Source: Cricetomys ansorgei (taxonomy: Eukaryota; Chordata; Mammalia; Rodentia; Nesomyidae). From it: a stretch of DNA of 64,000 nucleotides. This document shows positions 31,710 to 41,469 of the stretch, piece after piece (within the stretch, counting starts at the first letter, position 1; every line of letters begins with the position of its first letter). Made by a program: the position numbers and the translations under genes. Under the pieces are notes generated by a model. That model worked only from the letters and a program-made list of their open reading frames with translations. It ran no database searches and had not been told where the DNA came from. The DNA is taken from positions 620,001-684,000 of the forward strand of contig JAMJFZ010001657.1 of assembly GCA_026225945.1 (NCBI GenBank), given 5' to 3'.

Positions 31710-32160
31710 GAAATAGGTTCTCCCTGGGGACCTTTGCAATTGTCATCTGTTACCTTCATGAAGCACGTCATAAATAAGCCTCCTTTGGACAGATTCTTTG
31801 TAAATCTTTATTTAATCCACCAGCCTTCCTGTCTTAGGATCACTTGGCCTAATGCGGATCATTCATCCTCATGATGGATGTGCACGTGGTGGATATAATT
31901 TTCTCCTTCATAAATGGAGAAACTGAGTCCAGAGGTGTAGGATGATTGACCACAGTTTTTGTGTCTTATCAAGGCAGCCCTGGGGTTCGCCCTCCCTCAG
32001 TTAGGGCTGATGGATAGCAGACCAGAGCTTGTTGGAGTAGACAACAGTTGGCGGCTTTGGGCTGATTATGAAACACATTCATCATGCTGCTGCCGCCTCC
32101 CTTTTTCCTCTTTGGAGTCCAAGCCACCATTTCTCTGTGGCATTTGTTTGTGACATGGTC
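31710..32160. other. Single-copy-looking DNA, possible conserved non-coding
   Basis: No repeat is recognised. AT-rich blocks such as gtcataaataagcctccttt are of the kind seen in conserved enhancers, but conservation cannot be assessed from one sequence. Confidence 0.3.
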
Positions 32161-32177
32161 GTACATGGACCTTTGGA

Positions 32178-32274
32178 ACACACACATGCACTCAGACAGA
32201 CACACACGCACGCACACGCGTACAAGCAAGCACGCACGCAGGCACACACGCACATGTGCATACATGCATGCAAG
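32178..32274. repeat. Alternating CA/CG purine-pyrimidine repeat
   Basis: Imperfect (CACG)n/(CA)n run with strict purine-pyrimidine alternation over most of its length. Potential Z-DNA former. Confidence 0.85.
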
Positions 32275-32399
32275 ACAGTTTGGTCACACCTAAGTCACAG
32301 ATAAAGCTGAAGGGAGCCTGCAAATGAATCTGTAGATAAAAACTCCAGTATCTGGGCAGGTAACACCCAGTGACAACAGAGCTGTGTTGACTTACACTT

Positions 32400-32705
32400 T
32401 TCCTTATCGGGGGAATCAGGTATTCGTGTAAATCAGAAAAGGATTTGACGGATGCCAGCTCATTGGTGTCTCTAGCCAATAGACAGGTTTGGTTAAACAA
32501 AATATATATTTGTCCTTATCTCCAGTGGCGACTATCGCTACAACTCCCCACTCCCCTCTCCTCCAAGCTCTCTAAAGACAAGGGCCTTATCTGGAATTTA
32601 AGAGTTTCATGGCTTGCAGGCTCTGCTAAAATCACTCTGACAATGTGCAACCCGGGCCCAGCCCGAGTCATTGTGGCAGACAGATGAGCCCCGCTTATCT
32701 CTACT
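32400..32705. promoter_or_regulatory. Cluster of four GATA-type motifs
   Basis: TTATC (GATAA on the minus strand) occurs at 32404-32408, 32516-32520, 32587-32591 and 32695-32699. All are in the same orientation, in repeat-free sequence that also carries tagccaatag (CCAAT-type) at 32475. Clustered same-strand GATA sites are typical of GATA-factor enhancers, though four hits in 300 bases can also arise by chance in AT-balanced DNA. Confidence 0.35.
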
Positions 32706-33635
32706 GTCTTGGCAATAAACGCCCTTTTCTGAAGATGCTTGTTTAGACTACCCCAGGGGAAGGCCAGGTACCAGCTCCCTCAGTGGGAGGGGTCCTCAGG
32801 AGCTGAGGCTCTACAGATGTCTGCTGAGCTGTTCTGAGAGATGCAACACAGAGAGCACAGGCCCTCGGGAGAAGCTGGATCCTTGAACATGGACTGCAAA
32901 CATGTGCAGAAAGGAAGATTCCAGAAACAATTTCTCCAGACATGAGACTATGGGGGAAAGCAGGAAGTCTTGGGCTGGGAATAAGAAAATGAGGGTGGAG
33001 GGGGATGGTGAAAGCAGTTGGGGGAGGGTGGGTAGATGAAGCAGGACATAAGGGACTGAGGGAGCTCTGTTCTGCTTGTTGGAAAAGATGATGGCCTGGA
33101 AGAGATTTGTTGGTGGCAGGGCTGTGGCAGCTGGGGACACAGGTGCAGTTAGCAATCTGGGCAAGGCTCTGCCCTGTATCTGTTGAGAGGGTCCATCTTG
33201 GCTACGTCTCTGCTTCACATGCTCCAGAGCCGTCCTTCTAAAACAGTCCTCGGCACAATGCCCCAAGCTGCGAGTGGTATCAACCCCTCCTCTGCCCAGC
33301 GGAGCATAAAGTTAGAGGCGGGGAAATGTGAATTTCCCAGGAATTGGCTATTTGTCTTCCTCTTAGGCTTCTCAGTTTTTTAGGATCAATCCGGTAGTTG
33401 ATCAGAATGAAGTCCTGGGGGTAACCCCAGTCGTTGTACCATCTTATGAGGACTTGCATGTCACCTTCACATGACCCCCCCCCAAGAGTGCCCATCTCAC
33501 ACACCAACATCCCTATGGTACAGATGCTTCGCTGTCCCTGAGAGATCCACTTTTGTCTTGGCCTGACTTTCCGCAGAGCTTTCCTGTAACAATTCAGCCA
33601 CAGCTTTCCTTTGCATTCTCCTAGTGCTGGTGCTA
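32706..33635. other. Single-copy-looking DNA
   Basis: No repeat is recognised. A 151-codon minus-strand frame (33266-32811) begins at an ATG but shows no motif and sits in unremarkable sequence. Confidence 0.3.
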
Positions 33636-33639
33636 AGCG

Positions 33640-34115
33640 TCGTTTGTGCTCATTGGCTACTTGTGTGTCTTCTCCGGAAATGTAGGCTCCAGTCCTTTGG
33701 CTGTTTTCAGTTGGGTTGTTTCCATTGACTGCATTTGTTGTTGAGCAGCAGGAGTTCTTTATGCGTTGTTGATTCTAACTCCTCCTTAGACAAATAGTGT
33801 GCAGACGTTTCCTCCCATTCCACCACACACATTCACTCAGAAGTTGCTGGGTGCGAAGTACTACATAATGCATCTACTTTTTCTATTGTTGCTTGTGCTT
33901 TCGGGGTTACGTGTTCCTTAGTTTTCAGTATAGGCAATCTGGGATTGGAACATTGATCCAGGTTGAGGGTACGAACATTCTTTCACCTCTGGGTGACCAG
34001 AGGATGTCAATCTTGACAGGAAGGTCCTCTTTCAGCAGCCATGGGTCCTCTTTGAGGGTCCTCATCAGCATCTCTCCCTGCTTGGCCAGTCCAATCTTGG
34101 GTCAATAATGCATCT
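33640..34115 (-). mobile_element. Old L1 ORF2 fragment
   Basis: The sequences ggctgttttcagttgggttg, ttgttgagcagcaggagttc, cagacgtttcctcccattcc and gcttgtgctttcggggttac parallel the reverse complement of old mammalian L1 ORF2/3' sequence. Many mutations; not open. Confidence 0.8.
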
Positions 34116-35100
34116 TTCTTTATCTTTTTTTTTTTTTTCAAGGTCACAATTTTCTAGATTGGCCTGTTGCCTTCTGGGGAAGTGTCCTTGGAGATGGCTT
34201 TAAGTTCCTTATGGTGTTACCTGAATGATAGGAGATAGACTACCTAGGAGAGCTGAAGAGAGAAGAGTCCAGTGAACACAGGTCGCAGATGGTGGAAGAG
34301 CAGCATGTTGTAGCCCCATGTTCTCCTGGGGTGTAGGAGGGAGGGAAGAAGAGAGGGAAAGGATGAGGGAGGAAGAGGACTGTATCTACTTACCCCTACA
34401 CCCAAATCTTTCCGGTAACATTTAGTCTAAATTCACCTTTTACCTTCAGGGCTGACTCCTTTTGAGACTCTCAGCCTGTTCTGTCAGGCAGTCATCTCTC
34501 ACGTCCCGCCAGCCTTGAATTCCTGTCATTGCTAGTGTCAAAGCATCTGTCTTAACTAGGAAGCATCTCCATCCTCTCACCCAACACTTAGAAAATCAGG
34601 AGGAATCGGGGCCAGCCACAGCTCTGCATCTAGCTGTAGCCTGTACCTGTCCTGCTGGGATCCTCTCCAGATGCAGTGTAGTAAGAGGGAATTACAGACA
34701 GACAGACAGGCAGGCAAGCAGCGATGTACATATTTAGGTTCATATTTTCATTATTGCTGGCAGTCCCGTACTCAGATATGTGTTTTCAGGGGTGATAGCC
34801 CGAGTTTCATACCTTCACTCCTCTCCTTCTTCCCTCCCCTCTCTCCACCATTCCTTACACCATTAGAGACAGCACAAGCTCTCCCTTCTAATTCACACTC
34901 CCCCTAAGAGAGGAAGAGAACACGAACATTCTATGAAGTGTGAGAAGTGTACTTAACACATTACATCATGGGAGGTGATTCTGGGCGGGGCAGCTGGGCT
35001 CCCCATGCCTTCTTCTCTGGACAACAGAGAAACATTAACTGTTTTGAGTTCAGGGGAGAAGGGGTAGGAGGGGTCTATGAGCCTTGCTAAGACCCCTTGC
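34116..35100. other. Single-copy-looking DNA
   Basis: Contains a T-run (34125-34139) and a GGA-rich purine patch (34335-34380). On the minus strand TAGGG|GTAAGTA (34392) is a good isolated donor without a convincing partner acceptor. Confidence 0.3.
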
Positions 35101-35102
35101 TA

Positions 35103-35256
35103 TTCTTTTTTGTTTTGTTTTTCAAGACAGGGTTTCTCTGTCTAGCCCTGGCTGTCCTTGAACTCACTTTGTGGACCAGGCTGGCCTCAAACTCAGAGAT
35201 TTGCCTGGATCTGTCTCCGGGGATTAAAGGTGCACACCCACCACCGCCAGGCTGCT
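35103..35256 (-). mobile_element. B1 SINE
   Basis: The sequence ttttcaagacagggtttctc, then tgtctagccctggctgtcct, aggctggcctcaaactcaga and a closing accaccgccaggct, is the complement of B1. Confidence 0.93.
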
Positions 35257-35382
35257 AAGGAAGAGATCTAGTGGAAGTCAGTGTCCTAGCCCAGGCAGGA
35301 GCTGATTATGTCCTCAGTGATGAGGAAGCCTTGGAAAAGATGTCTTCAACCATGGGACCAAAGTCTATCACCGTCTCTGTCT

Positions 35383-35566
35383 CCTATTTCTTTTCTTTCT
35401 TTTCTTTCCTTTTCCTTTCTTTTCTTTCAAGACAGGTTTCTCTGTTGTAACTCTGGCTATTCTGGAACTCACTCTGGAGACCAGGCTGGCCTCCAACTCA
35501 CAGAGATCTGCCTGCCTCTGCCTCCAGAGTGCTGGGACTAAAGGCGTGTGCCACCTCCGCCCTGCT
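35383..35566 (-). mobile_element. B1 SINE with (TTTC)n tail
   Basis: A TTTC/TTTTC-rich tail (35389-35428) is followed by the B1 complement with the tctgttgtaactctggctat variant and cagagtgctgggactaaagg. Confidence 0.93.
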
Positions 35567-35574
35567 CTGTCTCC

Positions 35575-35762
35575 TTTAATGTGTATGTGTGTGTTTGTGC
35601 TTATGTTTGTGTGTATGTGTGTGAGTATACATGCCATGCTGCACATTTGGAGGTCACAGGGCAACTTGTGGGAGTGGGTTCTCTGTTCCTTTCAGGTGGC
35701 TCCTTAGAATCGAACTGAGGTTGTCAGACTTGATGGCCAGTACCCTTATGGGCTGACCCTCT
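35575..35762 (-). mobile_element. B3/B2-type SINE
   Basis: A GT-rich tail is followed by gcacatttggaggtcacagg, ccttagaatcgaactgaggt and tacccttatgggctgaccct. Confidence 0.75.
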
Positions 35763-35764
35763 TA

Positions 35765-37325
35765 ATGGGCCTTATAATGGGTCTGAGGAGAAGCTGAAAG
35801 CCAAGGTGTCTCCTGGAATGTGGAGAAGTAGAGGTCCTCTGAAATAGAGGACCCCACAGTGAGAAAGGTGTAGGGTAACGGTGAAGCCTGTGTCTGTCTG
35901 TGCCTATTCTTACACCAGGGTTCGATCATGGGAGGTTCTACCCCACACCTCCCTTCAGTGATCACTTGCCAGAAGTCTCACTTCTGACCTTCTTTCCACC
36001 ACTAGTTTAAGGTCCACCTTCTCAAGACTGCTGACAGATCTTTGGAGAACTAGACTCCTACAAAACTTCTGTGGGATAGCCATCTTCAGACCATGGTATG
36101 GAAACTATAGGTCTGGGAGGTTTTGGGGGACTAGAGAGCAAGGCTGACCAATCACATTCCTTGAAAGCCAGGCTGTGGAAAAGGATAAATGGTCCATGGC
36201 ATGTGGGGAAGTGGGTGGAGCATCCCTGGACAGTTTTAAGAGTCAAAGTGGGCAGGGGTTAGGTGGGAGATGGAATGAGGCAGGACTACAGACTTCGGGA
36301 GGTGACTTCTCTCAGCAGGAAGTCCTTGAGGACTGGGCCTGCAGCAGCACCTCGCAAACTTTGCAGGGCATCTTGGGTGCCTCTTAGTCTGTAGGTGAAA
36401 GGTGACCTTTCCGCTTCTGAATCGGGTAAGCAGGACTTTGCCTAACCTCTAATTAGAAAAAGGGAGCGCCAGAGGCCAGTGGGTGATCCTCCTCTTTCTA
36501 ATTCTATTCTTTTATGGGGCCCTAAACAGGGACAAGCAGGGAATTAATAAAATAGGTGGAGCCAAGATAAACAGCAGAGTCCTTGCCCATGTGGCACCCA
36601 CAGTCTAAAGGTGTGAGTGTCGCAATCAATGGCTGCTGTGCTCAGGCAGGTGGAGGAGCTACCTCAGGCGGGCACCTCGGGGTGACAGGGGACACAGGAG
36701 ATGGTAGGCTTCACCCTCAGGAGTTATGAAGATATGGGGTGTCTGGGACAGTGCGGGGAGGGGTCTAATGACAGGTGATGCGGGTTATTGGGAACTGGAG
36801 TGACGCAGAGTTGGAGGCACCATAGTTGGCATCATTTGGTTTTGTTTTTATATAGGAAAATAGGGAAGGTCTACTGTGTGGATGGAGAGAGTACAGAGCA
36901 CTGTAAAGCGAGGACGGTTGGTGGCCCCGTGCCACAGCAGCCAAGAGCATCCAGGAAGTGGCTGTATGTTCAGTCATTCTCAGGGAACCAGCCTGGTAGG
37001 TAGGGATGAGTTCTATGTGGAAGCAAAGACCCCAAACAAGTTAATGACAAGTAATGTTGGTCTTGGGAAACCCTAGCAAGGCCTGAACAGGCAGAATGAG
37101 ACTAGGCTCCTCACGTGACATTCTGTAGGAGAGAGAGAGGAGGGCTGTTCTGCGGGGAAGAGGGGAAGATGGCCTTACGATGCTTACCTAGGGAAGGATA
37201 CTAGCATTAAGTCCCTTCCCAGAGATGACTCACCAGGCCATCATACTTTGGTTAAGAAGCTTCCTAAGCCTTAGAAATTCACACTTGAAGACATCGTACC
37301 AAGCGAGATAAGCTACCCACAATAA
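35765..37325. other. Single-copy-looking DNA
   Basis: About 1.5 kb has no young SINE. Near 36570-36620 the text agtccttgcccatgtggcac, then acagtctaaaggtgtg, faintly resembles an L2/MIR-type remnant. No gene is seen. Confidence 0.3.
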
Positions 37326-37332
37326 GATAAAC

Positions 37333-37765
37333 GAAGCCACCGTGGTGGCACACATTTGTAATCTCTGTACTCAAGACGCTGAGCGTAGTCGTTTGAATGA
37401 GAACCCCCCCTCCCAATAGACTCGTATGTTTGAATACTTGGTTCCCAGTGGATGAAACTGTCTGGGAAGCATTAGGGGGTGTGGCCTTGTTGGAGGAGAT
37501 TCCCAGTTAGCTCTCTGACTCGTAGTTGTATCTTAAGATGTAAGCACTCAGCTACTGCTTCAGTGCCGTGACTGCCTGTCTACTGCCAGGATGGTCATGG
37601 ACTCTAACCGTCTGAAGCTGTAAGCCCCCAAGAAGCTCTTTCTTCTATAACCTGTCCTGGTCATGTTGTCGTTTCACAGCAGTAGAAAAATAACTAAGAT
37701 GCTGAGACAAAAGAATTTGAAGTTTGAGGCCAGTCTGAGCTCTCTTACAGAGTGAGGAAAAGAGG
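37333..37765 (+). mobile_element. B1 SINE split by a later insertion
   Basis: The 5' B1 half (gccaccgtggtggcacacat ... tcaagacgctgag) lies at 37336-37385 and the 3' half (atgctgagacaaaagaattt ... gaggccagtctgagctctct) at about 37698-37765. The string gctgag occurs at both edges of the intervening element, consistent with a short target-site duplication. Confidence 0.7.
37387..37697 (+). mobile_element. LTR-like rodent repeat inserted in a B1
   Basis: The sequences gtcgtttgaatgagaacccc, gtatgtttgaatacttggtt, ttagggggtgtggccttgtt, gtaagcactcagctactgct and gtcgtttcacagcagtagaa belong to a very common rodent repeat, laid out like the element at 24045-24345. Its database name is uncertain (MaLR-like LTR, or a non-autonomous DNA element such as URR1). 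Confidence 0.75.
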
Positions 37766-37860
37766 GGAGAAGAGAGGGAGTTATAGATCCCTAGAGTGAT
37801 CGGACACATAGAAACTGAAGTGGAATAGCGGGTGCCCAAACTGGGGGAATGGACAGTTGG

Positions 37861-38022
37861 TGGTTTTTTTTTTTTTTTTTTCGGGACAGTGTTTCTCTGT
37901 TGTAACTCCGACTGGCGTGGAACTCACTCTGTAGACCAGGCTGGTCTTGAACTACAGCGATCCACTTGTCTCTGCCTTCCTAGTGCTGGGAAAACCTACT
38001 CCACCACTATCTGGTCCTAAAA
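37861..38022 (-). mobile_element. B1 SINE
   Basis: A long T tail is followed by gtttctctgttgtaactccg, actctgtagaccaggctggt and ccttcctagtgctggg. Variant left half. Confidence 0.93.
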
Positions 38023-38594
38023 TTTTTAATTAAAATATCATAACACTTACCCTTTTCCCTCTAACCATTTGCATGCCCTTTCAAAATCTCAGCCTCTTTT
38101 TCTTTAATTATTGCATACACACACACATATAAATACAAACTGTTGAATCTATTTAGTGTTGCTTACATGCACATGTTTTTAGGGCTGACCAATTAGTGGG
38201 CTAATTTTTTGGGGGAAGACTAATTCTTAATACAGCTCTTCGTCTGTCTGGTGTGGGAGCTCAGGAAATTTCCCTCATTCACACTGGCATGTCAACTGGT
38301 GTTGTGATTGTACAGGTCTTGTTTAAACAATTGTATTGTTGAGGTTTCATGCATGTAGATTCCTAGTCATATGTAGAAGATGCGATCAGCAGACTTCCTG
38401 GTCCTTTGGCACTTACAATCTTTCCTCCACTTTTCTGTGATGTTCCCTGAGCTTTAGGTGTAGGAGTTGTGTTGTAGATGTGTCTGTTGGGTCTGGGAGC
38501 TCCGCAGTCAGTTATTCCCTTCATTTTGACCAATTGTGGCCTTTCATAATGATTTCAGTCTGCTACAAGAAGAAACTTCCTCTGTCTTTTTTTG

Positions 38595-38780
38595 GGGGGG
38601 GGGGGTTGTTGTGGTTTGTTTTATTTTGTTTTGTTTTTTTCAAGCCAGGGTTTCTCTGTTGTAGCTCCAGCTGTCCTGGAACTCACTCTGTAGACCAGGC
38701 TGGCCTTGAACTCACAGATATCCACCTGCCTTTGCCTCCCAAGTGCTGGGATTAAAGGCATGCACCCCCACCACCTGGTC
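38595..38780 (-). mobile_element. B1 SINE in Lx L1
   Basis: A G-run and TTTTG-rich tail are followed by cagggtttctctgttgtagc, actctgtagaccaggctggc and aagtgctgggattaaaggca. Confidence 0.93.
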
Positions 38781-38782
38781 TT

Positions 38783-38942
38783 CTTCTTTTTCTTAAGGTT
38801 TTTCGAGACAGGATTTCTCTGTTGTAACTCTGGCTGTCCTGGAACTCACTCTGTAGACCAGGCTGGCCCCAAACTCAGAAGATCTGCCTGCCTCTGCTTC
38901 CCAAATGCTGGGATTAAAGGTGTGCACCACCATGCCTGGCAA
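38783..38942 (-). mobile_element. B1 SINE in Lx L1 (tandem with previous)
   Basis: The sequence gagacaggatttctctgttg, then taactctggctgtcctggaa and caaatgctgggattaaaggt. Same orientation as, and directly adjoining, the preceding B1. Confidence 0.93.
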
Positions 38943-38967
38943 AAAATAAGCTTCTTTGATGAGAGTT

Positions 38968-39037
<70 letters not shown>
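38968..39037. repeat. (TA)n microsatellite
   Basis: About 33 TA units with single interruptions (tatacatata, tatgtata). Strong cruciform potential. Confidence 0.97.
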
Positions 39038-39038
<1 letters not shown>

Positions 39039-39795
39039 TGGCTCAAGGAAGTGACAGTAGAAGTTTCTCTAAGATTCATGATCTTACTAGCTACAGGTAG
39101 TTGGCTAGGTTTCTATTACCAGACATGATTTTCCTCCAGTTGATTGGGCATTAAGTTCAATTAGAGACCTGTGGGTTACTGCCAAGATATAAATGGCACC
39201 ATTGCACCTTTAGGGATATCTTGCCATGATAGGTATTGTGGTGATGCACAGGCATTGAAGCTGAGGAGGATTATTGGTTACTTTCTTCCCTTAGAAGCTT
39301 GCATAGGACCATCTGGTACTATGAAAACTGATCTTCAGGGAGGAGGTGTTCAGGACAAATCCAGCTTGAATCCTATGACTTCTATGCCCAAAATGTGTGA
39401 TATCTTCAGCAATAAGGACTTATCTTCAATTTCTGGGAAGCAACATCATAGCCTATATTCTTTCGGATGTCTCTTGGATTCCCCTAGCCAATGCCTCAAA
39501 AGGAGGTTTCTCATGCCTGGTGCTGGAAATTTTTTTTTTTATAGATAGCCTATGGCTCTTGGGAATCACCCAAGTGACATAATTTCAGTTACACTAATAA
39601 ATACATACACACATATACTTTTAGGGAAATATAAAATAACAGGATTCCATTTGCAATGTTCAAATATCCTTAATGTTATTGGTGCTTAATGGGGACAGAC
39701 GGCTGGCAGTTCTTGGGCTAGACGGTGGCAATGGTTGCACAGCAAAGCCAGTGTTCTTATTGCTGTAGAACCACGTGCTTAAGAAGTGGTTTAAA

Positions 39796-40005
39796 GTGGG
39801 CTGGAGAGACGGCTCGTAGGTTAAGAGCCCTGGCTCTTCCACAGGGCCTGGGTTTGATTTACAGCACCCATAGGGAAGCTCACAATCATCTGGAACGCCA
39901 GGGGACCTGGTGTCCTCTTCTTGCCTCCATAGACAGAGCGTAAAGACGTACACATAGGCAAAACACCCATGCACATAAGGTACAGTAAAACAAGCAAAAA
40001 TTGGT
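39796..40005 (+). mobile_element. B2 SINE
   Basis: The sequence gggctggagagacggctcgt, then cttccacagggcctgggttt and agctcacaatcatctggaac, ends A-rich. Confidence 0.88.
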
Positions 40006-40047
40006 TAAAATGACTCTTCTTTAAATTACAATCATTTATTTATTTTC

Positions 40048-40051
<4 letters not shown>

Positions 40052-40097
<46 letters not shown>

Positions 40098-40280
40098 GGG
40101 GATGTGTGTGTGTAATAGGGGATGTGTGTGCCATAACACATCTGTAGAGGTCAGAGTATGTACGGCTTGGAGAGTCAGTTCTCTTCTTCTACTACTTGGG
40201 TTCTAGGGATTGAACTCAGGTTTCCAGACTTGACAGTAAGTACCTTTAGCTACTGAGCCATCACTCTGGCCCATGGCCAT
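40052..40280 (-). mobile_element. (GT)n and B3/B2-type SINE
   Basis: A GT run (40052-40093) continues into two copies of a segment containing tgtgtaataggggatgtgtg (40086-40127). Then come gtcagagtatgtacggcttg, ctagggattgaactcaggtt and ctactgagccatcactctgg, the complement of a B2-class body. Confidence 0.82.
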
Positions 40281-40337
40281 TTTTAAAAAATGGCTGTTTT
40301 ACCACAATACAAAATGATTGCTAGAACCTGAAATCTG

Positions 40338-40548
40338 CCTAGGGTTATAGTTCAGTTGGTGGAGTGCTTGCCTAGCATGCATAAAGCCCTAGGCTTGCTC
40401 TTCCGGGACCACATAAACCGGGCACGGTGGCACATGCCTACAATCCTAGCCAGCCCTTATGAGATCTACTTGAGCTTGTGACCAGCCCAGGCTACATAAG
40501 GCCTTGCCTCAGAAGACAATACAAAACAGAACAACAAGGATTTTCAGT
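40338..40548 (+). mobile_element. B4 SINE (ID-first composite)
   Basis: The ID half (agggttatagttcagttggt, gcttgcctagcatgcataaa) is followed by a B1 half (gggcacggtggcacatgcct, gcccaggctacataaggcc). Confidence 0.85.
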
Positions 40549-40950
40549 GTATTAAGTTGGCTCTGGACCTTGGTGTAGCTTCCCGCATAGATGGATGATT
40601 TGTTGACTGGAAGCCAGGCATCCTATTACCATGGACCAAAAAAAGCCAACTAATCAATCCCTTACTTCGACATCTACCTCCTCAGTGTGGTAGTCTACCT
40701 TCCAGAGCCTGCTGACCTCAAGAGAAAGGGAGAGATTCCCCCATCATAGCAAAGAGGCCAGGAAACAGCAGCAGGCCCACTTCCGAACCAGCCAGATGTG
40801 GTGCGGACCCCAACGCACCTGCAGCCTCGTGCTTTGAGGACAGGAGGCTGCCCTTGGACACCTTCACACCCTGATCTGCACAATGACTTTAGTATATTGT
40901 AGACACACCCTCAGGGCCCCGAGAGTTCTGTAATGTAAAATACCAACTTG
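40549..40950. other. Single-copy-looking DNA
   Basis: Nothing recognised. Confidence 0.3.
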
Positions 40951-40951
40951 A

Positions 40952-41182
40952 GGGGCTGGGGTTGTAGCCCTGCTGGTAGAGTACTTACCTAGCCTGCATG
41001 AAGTCCAAGCTTCAATCTCTAGTACCGCAGAAGCCAAGTGTGGTGGTATACACTTGCAATCCAAGCACTTTGGACATAGAATCAAGAGGATCAGAAGTTC
41101 AATATCCTCTACTACATGGCAATTCAGGGTGAACCTGAAATAAATAAGACTCTATCCCCCCCCAAAAAAAACCACTCCAAAA
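40952..41182 (+). mobile_element. B4 SINE (ID-first composite)
   Basis: The ID half (gaggggctggggttgtagcc, gagtacttacctagcctgca) is followed by a B1 half (gccaagtgtggtggtataca, agcactttggacatagaat). Confidence 0.88.
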
Positions 41183-41317
41183 CACAACCATGCATGTATT
41201 AAAGCTGGGGTGTGGTCTGAGGATGACACCATTAGGTGATGTCACGGATACATGAACATCATCGAATATTTACACATACCTGGATGGCACAGGTCAGTTG
41301 CTTGATATAGCATCTTG

Positions 41318-41467
41318 TTTTGTTTTTCAAAATAGGGTTTCTTTGTGTAGTCCTGACTATCTGGAACTCGCTCTATAGACCAGGCTGGCCTTGAACTCAC
41401 AGAGATCCACCTGCCTCTGCCTCCTGTGTGCTGGGATTAAAGGCGTGCGCCACCACTGCCGGGCTTT
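41318..41467 (-). mobile_element. B1 SINE, well preserved
   Basis: The sequence tttcaaaatagggtttcttt, then tctatagaccaggctggcct and gtgctgggattaaaggcgtg, ends accactgccgggct. Confidence 0.94.
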
Positions 41468-41469
41468 GA

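Larger units (their letters stand above)
38025..39640 (-). mobile_element. Lx-type L1 3' UTR, with nested insertions
   Basis: The sequences aaaatctcagcctctttttc, tttttagggctgaccaatta, ccatgataggtattgtggtg, ttcttcccttagaagcttgc, gaccatctggtactatgaaa and tgtgatatcttcagcaataa match the reverse complement of rodent Lx 3' UTRs. It is interrupted by two tandem B1 copies and a TA array. No ORF2 code is visible to the right. Confidence 0.75.

Noticed and set aside
38706..39128. 140-codon frame over B1 and TA array
   Set aside because: Translation of B1 complement and (TA)n (Tyr-Ile repeats).
40086..40127. Segmental tandem duplication
   Set aside because: Only two copies of a segment of about 20 bp within a GT microsatellite. 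Ordinary slippage.
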